NCBI GenBank assembly: GCA_031394735.1
Contig: JANMXI010000030.1
Coordinates: 1-41,775, forward strand
Length of the DNA: 41,775 nt
Direction: 5' to 3'
Source: TMP-86 sp031394735
GTDB taxonomy: Bacteria; Pseudomonadota; Gammaproteobacteria; Steroidobacterales; Steroidobacteraceae
The position numbers and the translations under genes are program-made. Of this stretch, positions 32,068 to 38,352 are shown piece after piece (position 1 is the stretch's first letter; each line of letters opens with the position of its first letter). Under the pieces are notes generated by a model. The model ran no database searches and had not been told where the DNA came from. It saw only the letters and a list, made by a program, of their open reading frames with translations.

Positions 32068-33219
32068 ATGCGTATCGTGCGGCTGTGTGGATGGTTGATG
32101 TTGACGCTGGTGGGAGCGGCGCAGGCGGCGGTGCTGCCGGATGATCGTGCGGATTTGTTCTACAGCACCTACAAGGGTGGCGGAATGAACATCACCGGCA
32201 AGTCCATCCTGGTGCGCAAGAAATTTGCGGAAAGCTTTTCGGTGCAGGCGAACTACTTCATCGACACCGTCAGCGGCGCGTCCATCGACGTGCTCAGCAA
32301 CGCCAGCACGATCCACGATGAGCGCAAGCAGAAGAGCCTGAGCCTGGACTATATCCGCGGCAAGACTTCCTACAACGTTTCGTATTCCAACAGCAAAGAA
32401 ACCGACTACGTCTCCGACACAGCGCACTTTGCGCTGAGTCAGGACATGTTCGGCGATCTGACTACCGTCACGCTCGGCTACACGCGCGGTTGGGACAAGG
32501 TCAGCCAGCGATCCGGCGCGACGATCTCCCCGGTGGGTCAGGCCGACCGCCGCAGTTACGATGCAGGCATTTCGCAGGTCATCACCAAGAACCTGCTCAG
32601 TTCACTCAGCCTGGAAGTCATCACCGACGAAGGCTTCCTGAACAACCCGTATCGTTTCACGCGTTACTTTGATCAAGATGCCGGCACCCTCTGGAGCCAG
32701 CAGCCGGAAGTGTATCCGCGCACCCGCACCAGTACGGCGGCGACCGGACGTGTCCGGTACTACCTATGGTACCGGGCAGCGGCGAGCGCGTCGTACCGAT
32801 ACTTCACGGACACCTGGGGCATCCGTGGCCACACATTTGAGTTGGGTTACACGCATCCCCTGTCGAACCGTTGGATTTTCGAAGGCCGCGTGAGGCTTTA
32901 CAAACAGGGACCCGCGAATTTTTACAGCGACTTGTTCCCGCGCCGCGATGCACTGAATTTCATCGGCCGCGACAAAGATCTCGCGGGTTCCAAGAACACG
33001 ACCATCGGCGCGAAAGTGACCTACGCGTTCCTGCCCGAGGGCTGGAAATTCTTTAAGCGTGGGACCGTGACGCTGGATGTGAGCCGGATTCAATTCAAGT
33101 ACGACGACTTCCGCGACATCAAGGACTATGGCATCGGCAACGGCTTCCCGCCGGGCAGCGAGCCTTTGTATAAATTCAACGCCAACGTGTTGCAGATCTA
33201 CGCGTCAATGTTCTTCTAG
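32068..33219 (+). CDS. DUF3570 outer-membrane beta-barrel protein
   Basis: A 383-residue outer-membrane protein of the DUF3570 family. A signal peptide (to about AQA, residue 20) is followed by amphipathic beta strands through the whole length, many with aromatic girdle residues (YNVSYSNSKETDY, RYYLWYRAAASASYRYF), and a terminal Phe (ASMFF). The predicted barrel is large, probably 16 or more strands. It always seems to accompany DUF4266, suggesting the lipoprotein plugs, folds or works with this barrel. It is the last gene of operon C; a hairpin follows 24 bp downstream. Confidence 0.9.
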   Translation: MRIVRLCGWLMLTLVGAAQAAVLPDDRADLFYSTYKGGGMNITGKSILVRKKFAESFSVQANYFIDTVSGASIDVLSNASTIHDERKQKSLSLDYIRGKTSYNVSYSNSKETDYVSDTAHFALSQDMFGDLTTVTLGYTRGWDKVSQRSGATISPVGQADRRSYDAGISQVITKNLLSSLSLEVITDEGFLNNPYRFTRYFDQDAGTLWSQQPEVYPRTRTSTAATGRVRYYLWYRAAASASYRYFTDTWGIRGHTFELGYTHPLSNRWIFEGRVRLYKQGPANFYSDLFPRRDALNFIGRDKDLAGSKNTTIGAKVTYAFLPEGWKFFKRGTVTLDVSRIQFKYDDFRDIKDYGIGNGFPPGSEPLYKFNANVLQIYASMFF

Positions 33220-33243
33220 CGCGGTTCCGCGCGCGACAAAGAA

Positions 33244-33272
33244 AGCGGGGCCGACCAACGTCGGACCCCGCT
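33244..33272. terminator. Bidirectional hairpin terminator
   Basis: AGCGGGGCCGAC and GTCGGACCCCGCT pair with one bulged base around a 4-base loop. It lies between the convergent ends of operon C and the small membrane protein gene, so it can serve both. It is flanked by AAAG on one side and by TGTTG on the other, so the U-tracts are modest. Confidence 0.65.
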
Positions 33273-33284
33273 GTTGCAACACAA

Positions 33285-33479
33285 TCAACGCGGCCGGCCG
33301 GCCACGATCTCTCCCGTCTCGAAGGCAGACATGGGGATTTCGCTGCCCGGTTGCCATTTTGCCAGGCTTGTCGGACGGACCAGGTTTCGATCAGCATCCT
33401 CCCCAGTTCGCTTTGCGGCGAACGCCACCCCGAAAACCAGAATGGCCACTCCAGTCACGATCAATTTGCGACGCTGCAT
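33285..33479 (-). CDS. Small exported or membrane-anchored protein
   Basis: A 64-residue protein with a basic start (MQRRK), one hydrophobic segment (about 7-22) that could be an uncleaved anchor or a signal peptide with AFA at its end, and a polar C-terminal part. GGGGGAAG sits just upstream of the ATG. It lies 15 bp after the stop of the 13-residue-repeat protein gene and is probably co-transcribed with it. No family is recognised. It could be a membrane partner, maturation factor or immunity-like protein for the repeat protein, but nothing in its sequence proves this. Confidence 0.6.
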   Translation of the reverse strand: MQRRKLIVTGVAILVFGVAFAAKRTGEDADRNLVRPTSLAKWQPGSEIPMSAFETGEIVAGRPR

Positions 33480-33494
33480 GGCTTCCCCCTGGTT

Positions 33495-33854
33495 TTAAAG
33501 TGCCCGGGGCGGGTTCGCCGGATGTGCATCCTGCATCGTCAACCGGGGCGGGTTGGCGGGATGGGCGTCCTGCATGGCGAACCGCGGCGGGTTGGCCGGG
33601 TGCGCATCCTGCACGGCAAACCGGGGTGGGTTGGCCGGGTGTGCGTCCTGCATACCTAAGCGCGGCGGGTTGGCTGGATGTGCGTCCTGCATCGCGAACC
33701 GGGGCGGATTGGCGGGATGGGCGTCCAGCATGGCCAGACGCGGCGGATTGGCCGGGTGCGCGTCCAGGCGTGTGGCGCTTGCACTGGCGCCCGACGCAAA
33801 TGCTGCGCAAGATATGGCTGCAGCCACGGTTAGGGAAATAACGTTTGGTTTCAT
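33495..33854 (-). CDS. Secreted protein of seven 13-residue DAHPANPPR repeats
   Basis: A 119-residue protein: signal peptide (about 1-26, cleavage near ASA) followed almost at once by seven tandem repeats of DAHPANPPR plus a variable four-residue spacer (LAML, FAMQ, LGMQ, FAVQ, FAMQ, LTMQ); the last copy ends the protein as PPRAL. The repeats cover residues 31-119 with no other domain. GGAG lies eight bases before the ATG. The nucleotide copies differ at many silent sites (GCA/GCC, CGG/CGC) while the nine-residue core is unchanged, which argues for selection on the protein. Each unit has one His, one Asp and one Arg among prolines. Possible roles include metal binding, a cell-surface spacer, or a multi-peptide precursor. 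I know of no family. Confidence 0.85.
   Translation of the reverse strand: MKPNVISLTVAAAISCAAFASGASASATRLDAHPANPPRLAMLDAHPANPPRFAMQDAHPANPPRLGMQDAHPANPPRFAVQDAHPANPPRFAMQDAHPANPPRLTMQDAHPANPPRAL
33498..33764 (-). repeat. 39-bp coding tandem repeat, seven units
   Basis: Six full 39-bp units and a final 33-bp unit encode the repeats of the secreted protein. They are in-frame, have no spacers and vary mostly at third codon positions, so they are protein repeats and not a CRISPR array. Their regular composition keeps several other frames open on both strands. Confidence 0.9.
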
Positions 33855-33914
33855 GGTCTTTCTCCAGGTTTTGATAAGGATCGATGTTTTTGAATCACGC
33901 TTTGGAATCCGTAG

Positions 33915-33930
33915 CGCTTTTTGTAAAGCG
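33915..33930 (-). promoter_or_regulatory. Inverted repeat upstream of the repeat-protein gene
   Basis: CGCTTT-ACAA-AAAGCG (minus-strand reading) is a perfect 6-bp inverted repeat with a 4-base centre, 61 bp before the start codon. It may be a 5'-leader hairpin or an operator in the gap shared with the divergent sigma-factor gene. No promoter consensus was assigned. Confidence 0.35.
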
Positions 33931-34129
33931 ACACCGAACTGTGAATTCCCTCACATCTCGGAACAATCATCTATGATCATCCGACAGGTGGAGGTTGAAT
34001 CCAGAAGGCGGAGAGCGGCGCACGTGCAGGCATTGCGGGAACCCCTTCAAAATCTAGTACGGCTACCTCCATCGGCCTACGCGATTGTGGTGAGATGCAC
34101 GACACCACCCACCCGCCGCGAGCTTGGCG

Positions 34130-34696
34130 ATGCCTGCTAAGGGCAAATTCACTCAGCTGCTTTCCGACTGGCGTACCGGTCAGGAACAGGCGTTAAGCGA
34201 ATTAACCCCCCTGGTCTACGACGAGCTGCGCCGACTCGCGCACCGCTACATGCGCAGCGAACGCGGCAGCCACACCCTTCAAGCCACGGCGGTCGTACAC
34301 GAGGCATTCTTGCGTTTGATTCAGTCGGAAGTTCCGATGCAGGATCGCGCGCACTTCTTCGCGCTGGCCTCGCGACTGATGCGGCGGGTGCTGGTCGACC
34401 ACGCTCGAAGCCGCGGGCGAGACAAGCGCTACGGCTCGGTGAAGCAGGTGCCGCTGGTTGACGACATGCCCGCGACTGCGGATCCGAGCTTCGACATCCT
34501 GGATCTGGACTCTGCGTTGGAACAATTGTCACAGTTCGAACCGCGGCTGGCGCAGGCACTGGAGCTGCATTATTTTGGTGAGTTGACCTACGATCAGATC
34601 GCGCTGGCGATGAATGCGTCGGCTGCAACCGTTCACCGCGACATCCGGCTGGCGCGCGCATGGTTGCTGAATCAACTGGCGGTGCGACCGCGATGA
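34130..34696 (+). CDS. ECF-type RNA polymerase sigma factor (TIGR02999-like)
   Basis: A 188-residue extracytoplasmic-function sigma factor. Region 2 is seen around YDELRRLAHRYMRSERGSHT with the TALVHEAFLRL-like motif (here QATAVVHEAFLRL), and region 4 in the C terminus with LTYDQIALAMNASAATVHRD as the helix-turn-helix. These motifs are typical of the subgroup that pairs with Ser/Thr kinases rather than anti-sigma factors. The ATG at 34130 is preferred to a TTG at 34124. Its stop overlaps the kinase start (ATGA), so the two are coupled. It likely redirects transcription when the kinase senses a signal. The divergent repeat-protein gene is an obvious candidate target. Confidence 0.92.
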   Translation: MPAKGKFTQLLSDWRTGQEQALSELTPLVYDELRRLAHRYMRSERGSHTLQATAVVHEAFLRLIQSEVPMQDRAHFFALASRLMRRVLVDHARSRGRDKRYGSVKQVPLVDDMPATADPSFDILDLDSALEQLSQFEPRLAQALELHYFGELTYDQIALAMNASAATVHRDIRLARAWLLNQLAVRPR

Positions 34697-37404
34697 TCGT
34701 CACCCGCGCCCGCTGGCAGCAGATTCGCTCGCTGTTCGAGGAGGTGTGTGAAGCCGGTCCGGCGGAGCGGGCGCAGCGTCTGAACAGCATCGGCGCGAAT
34801 GACCCTGAACTGCGCACCTCGGTCGAATCGCTGCTGTCGATCGATGGCAGCCCTGAAGACCCGCTGCTCGGCGCCATCGGCGAGGCCGCCGGGGATCTTC
34901 TGGAGCAGCATGCTGACCGATTGATCGGCAAGCGCGTAGGTGCGTACCGCATTCTCTCGGTACTCGGTCACGGCGGCACCAGCACCGTCTACACGGCCGA
35001 ACGAGCCGATGCGCAATACCAGCAGACCGTGGCCATCAAGGTACTGCACCATGCCACCCTGCACCCACGCATGCGCAATCGCCTGCACAGCGAACGCCAC
35101 ATTCTGGCAAAACTCGAGCACACCTCGATAGCGCGTCTGATCGACAGCGGTGATCTGGAAGATGGCACGCCGTATCTGGTCATGGAGCACGTCGCAGGCG
35201 AGGACGTTCTGGCGTACTGCGACAGCCGCACGCTGTTCATTCGCGAGCGCCTGGAGTTGTTCATCAAGATCTGCGAAGCCGTGCAATTCGCGCACCGCAA
35301 CCTGATCGTGCATCGCGACCTGAAGCCCGGCAACATTTTGGTCACCAACGACGGCACGCCGAAACTGCTCGACTTCGGCATCGCCAAACTGCTCGCGCCG
35401 GAAAGCATTTCGCACACGCTTCCTGTCACGCGTCTGCAGGAGCGGGTGCTGACGCCTGAAAATGCCGCGCCGGAACAAGTGCTGGGCCGGCCGATCACAA
35501 CTGCGACCGACATCTACGCGCTCGGCGTGCTGCTGTACCAGATATTGAGCGGCCGTCCGCCTTACCGGCTCAACAGTTACAGCCAGTTGCAGCTCGAGCG
35601 CGCCATTTGCATGGATGATCCCCCGCGCCCCAGCCAGGCGGTGACGGCAAAGCTCGCCGGTGAAAACGATCTAGACCGGCAGCGGATTTCAGATCGGCGC
35701 GGACTCTCCCCGGAACGCTTACGCACGCGTCTGGCCGGCGATCTCGACGCGGTCGTCGCCATGGCGATGCGCAAGGAGCCGGAACGCCGCTACGCCTCGG
35801 CACAGGCGCTGGCGGAGGATATCACCCGTCATCTGCAGGCGCAGCCGGTCATCGCGCGCCACGGCGACTGGCGCTACAACTCGGCCAAATTCCTGCGCCG
35901 TCATTTCCTGGCCGTAAGCGTAGTTATAGCGCTGATCCTCGGCATGGCCGCGGTCGCTGGCGTCACGCTGTGGCAAAACCATAGAATCGAACTGGCGCGA
36001 GAGGCGACCGCGCGCGAGCGCGATCGCGCGCAGCAGGTATCGAGCTTTCTGGTCGATGTTTTTTCACAGGCGGATCCGTTCAACGCCCAGGGCCACGAGG
36101 CCACCGCCAAGGACCTGCTCGACCGCGGCGCCGCCAAGATCCTGGAGAATCTGGACGAGCAGCCTGAAGTGCGCGCGCAATTGCTGGAGAGCATCGGTCT
36201 GGCGTACCGCAGGCAGGGCTTGAGTCCGCGCGCCGTGCCGCTGTTCGAGCAGGCGCTCGCGATTCGCCGCCAGGCGCACCCGCCAAATCCCGCGCTGGTC
36301 GCCGCCGCGCTGGCCAACCTCGCGGAGGCGTTGTCTGACGCCGGCAATCTGACCTCCGCAGAAGCGTATTTGAACCAGGCGCTGAGTCTGACCCGTGGCG
36401 GCAACAAGCCGGCGACGCGTCAAACGGCGGATATCCTCATGCAACTGGGGACGCTGGCGCGCGATGGACGCAGCCGCCCGGATCAGGCTACCAACTACGT
36501 GCGCCAGGCACTGCTCATCTACCGCAGCGTGCTCGGCGATGAGCGTCCGGAAGTCGCCGGTGCGCTCAACGAACTGGCGAGCATTGCCGTCTGGCAGTAT
36601 GACTACGGCCAGGCGGAAAAGTATCAGCGCGATGCGCTGGAAATCTATCAGGCCACCTTGAGCCGGGATCACCCGGACCACGCGGTTGCGCTGGCGAACC
36701 TGGGCATGATCCTGGTCGAGCGCGGCAAGTACGCCGAGGCGGAATCCATGTTGAACGAAGCGCTCGAGGTCGAGCGCCGCGTCTTCGGGCCGACGCATCA
36801 ACGCATCGCGCAGACGCTGGAAAGTCTGGGCGCCTTGTATGAACGTCGCGGCGAGTATCGGCGCGCAATCGACACCTTGAACGAAGCCATCGCACTGACC
36901 CGCCAACGGCTCGGTCCGGAACATTATCTGACCGGCTATCGCCTGGACTTTCTCGCCAACCTGTACCTCAAGGCCGGCGACACCGCAGCGGCGGAAAAAG
37001 CCGCGCGGGACGCGTTGGATATCTATGCCAAGAGCCTGCCGCCGGAACACCTGTATGTCGCCTCGGCGCGCCAGGTGCTCGGCGACATCCTGACCGTGCG
37101 TGGACATTACCGGCCAGCAGAGATAGAGCTGCGCGAATCCCTGGATCTGAACCGTCGACTGGCGGGCGCCGACAGCTGGCGTGCGGCGCGATCCGAAGCA
37201 AGTCTGGGCTGGTGCCTGATCAAATCCGGGAATGATACCGAGGGCCTGCCGATGCTCGAAGGTGCTCAAGCGCGCCTGCTGCAGACCCTCACCGCCAAGA
37301 ATGCTTCCACTCGTCAGGCATCACAACACCTGCTGGAGTATTATCGCGCCCATCGACGCGAAGCGGATGCTGCGCGGGTACTTGCCGTCCTCAATCCCGC
37401 TTAA
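34693..37404 (+). CDS. Transmembrane Ser/Thr protein kinase with C-terminal TPR domain
   Basis: A 903-residue kinase. The catalytic domain (about 84-385) is complete: glycine loop GHGGTST (92-98), ATP-binding Lys116 in VAIKVL, catalytic loop HRDLKPGN (207-214), DFG (227-229) and an APEQ motif. One membrane helix follows (405-427), then about ten TPR units of the NPHxA/ERRxxGPxHP type over residues 450-890. The kinase domain should be cytoplasmic and the TPRs periplasmic. It overlaps the ECF sigma-factor gene by four bases; in this family the kinase is thought to activate the paired sigma factor by phosphorylation. The TPR half may sense an envelope ligand. Confidence 0.93.
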   Translation: MIVTRARWQQIRSLFEEVCEAGPAERAQRLNSIGANDPELRTSVESLLSIDGSPEDPLLGAIGEAAGDLLEQHADRLIGKRVGAYRILSVLGHGGTSTVYTAERADAQYQQTVAIKVLHHATLHPRMRNRLHSERHILAKLEHTSIARLIDSGDLEDGTPYLVMEHVAGEDVLAYCDSRTLFIRERLELFIKICEAVQFAHRNLIVHRDLKPGNILVTNDGTPKLLDFGIAKLLAPESISHTLPVTRLQERVLTPENAAPEQVLGRPITTATDIYALGVLLYQILSGRPPYRLNSYSQLQLERAICMDDPPRPSQAVTAKLAGENDLDRQRISDRRGLSPERLRTRLAGDLDAVVAMAMRKEPERRYASAQALAEDITRHLQAQPVIARHGDWRYNSAKFLRRHFLAVSVVIALILGMAAVAGVTLWQNHRIELAREATARERDRAQQVSSFLVDVFSQADPFNAQGHEATAKDLLDRGAAKILENLDEQPEVRAQLLESIGLAYRRQGLSPRAVPLFEQALAIRRQAHPPNPALVAAALANLAEALSDAGNLTSAEAYLNQALSLTRGGNKPATRQTADILMQLGTLARDGRSRPDQATNYVRQALLIYRSVLGDERPEVAGALNELASIAVWQYDYGQAEKYQRDALEIYQATLSRDHPDHAVALANLGMILVERGKYAEAESMLNEALEVERRVFGPTHQRIAQTLESLGALYERRGEYRRAIDTLNEAIALTRQRLGPEHYLTGYRLDFLANLYLKAGDTAAAEKAARDALDIYAKSLPPEHLYVASARQVLGDILTVRGHYRPAEIELRESLDLNRRLAGADSWRAARSEASLGWCLIKSGNDTEGLPMLEGAQARLLQTLTAKNASTRQASQHLLEYYRAHRREADAARVLAVLNPA

Positions 37405-37479
37405 CGCTTGCGGAACTAACGGCGCCCGACGAAGTCTCGTTCGTACAGTCGTTCGCACGTTGTTTTAGCAGGAGTGTCG

Positions 37480-38337
37480 ATGTTCAACTCAAACCGCTCG
37501 AATCCAGGGTTCCTCGTCCTCGTCATGAGTGCCGGCATGTTGCTGGGCGGCGCATTTGCGCAGGCCGGCGCACGCGAAGAAGGACGTTTGCTGACGGCCA
37601 CCGAAGTGCTGGAAAACGTGCAGGGAATGCCCGACCAACGACTGCCGGACCTGCTGTTGTCGCGCGCCTACGGCATCGCCGTCATCCCCGATGTCATCAA
37701 AGTCGGCTTGACGCCCATCGGCGGCAGCCGCGGCCACGGCGTGCTGATGGTGCGCGACAAGCTGAACGGCCCGTGGAGCAACCCCTCCTTCATCACCCTG
37801 ACCGGCGGCAATTTTGGCTTCATGATCGGCGCCCAGTCCTCCGACATCATCCTGGTGTTCACCACCAAGAACGGCATCGACGGCATCACCGGCGGGAAGC
37901 TGACCCTTGGCGCCGACGCCTCGGTCGCCGCAGGTCCCGTGGGACGCTCGGGTTCTGCGGCGACCGACCTGAATTTCGACGCGGAAATTTATTCTTACGC
38001 ACGCTCCCGTGGACTGTTTGCCGGTGCGTCGCTGGACGGATCCGCGATCACCATCGACAAGAAATCCAATGCCGCGTTCTACAACAAGCACGGCGTCACC
38101 GCGGGTGAGATCTTCTCCGGCCAGTCGCCGGCCCCGCCGGCCGCGGGTAAACGTTTCCTGGACCGCCTGGCGCAAACCACGCGGACCAGCGTGCGCAGCT
38201 CGCCCGCGCCGCAGGCCGAAATGCCGGCTACCACCGGTGCAGCACCGTCGGCCGGCACAAGCACTGCCCCGGCGTCGGAACCCGCCAAGACTTTCCCCAT
38301 GGAAGATGCGAGCCCGGGCCAGGAACCACCGAAGTAG
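37480..38337 (+). CDS. SYLF-domain (Ysc84-like) exported protein
   Basis: A 285-residue exported protein. The ATG at 37480 has GGAG five bases upstream; a GTG at 37474 would overlap that site. Signal peptide to about residue 30 (AGA), then a SYLF domain over roughly residues 35-195, with the family-typical SRAYGIAVIPDVIKVG, GGNFGFMIGAQSSDIILVF and RGLFAGASLDG segments. SYLF domains bind phosphoinositides in eukaryotes and lipids more generally; bacterial function is poorly known. The last 80 residues are Ala/Pro/Ser-rich and probably disordered. It lies alone, 75 bp after the kinase gene, and ends 15 bp from the convergent oxidoreductase gene. Confidence 0.9.
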   Translation: MFNSNRSNPGFLVLVMSAGMLLGGAFAQAGAREEGRLLTATEVLENVQGMPDQRLPDLLLSRAYGIAVIPDVIKVGLTPIGGSRGHGVLMVRDKLNGPWSNPSFITLTGGNFGFMIGAQSSDIILVFTTKNGIDGITGGKLTLGADASVAAGPVGRSGSAATDLNFDAEIYSYARSRGLFAGASLDGSAITIDKKSNAAFYNKHGVTAGEIFSGQSPAPPAAGKRFLDRLAQTTRTSVRSSPAPQAEMPATTGAAPSAGTSTAPASEPAKTFPMEDASPGQEPPK

Positions 38338-38352
38338 CCCGCGCGTCGGGGC

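Noticed and set aside
33498..33764. Regular 39-bp repeats that might look like a CRISPR array
   Set aside because: The units are contiguous with no spacers, stay in frame, and vary at third codon positions in a gene with a signal peptide and ribosome-binding site.
33128..34140. Plus-strand open frames across the repeat gene, Gly/Trp/Ala-rich
   Set aside because: They are open only because the repeat unit has no stop in those frames; they lack signal peptides and ribosome-binding sites, and the minus-strand gene explains the region.
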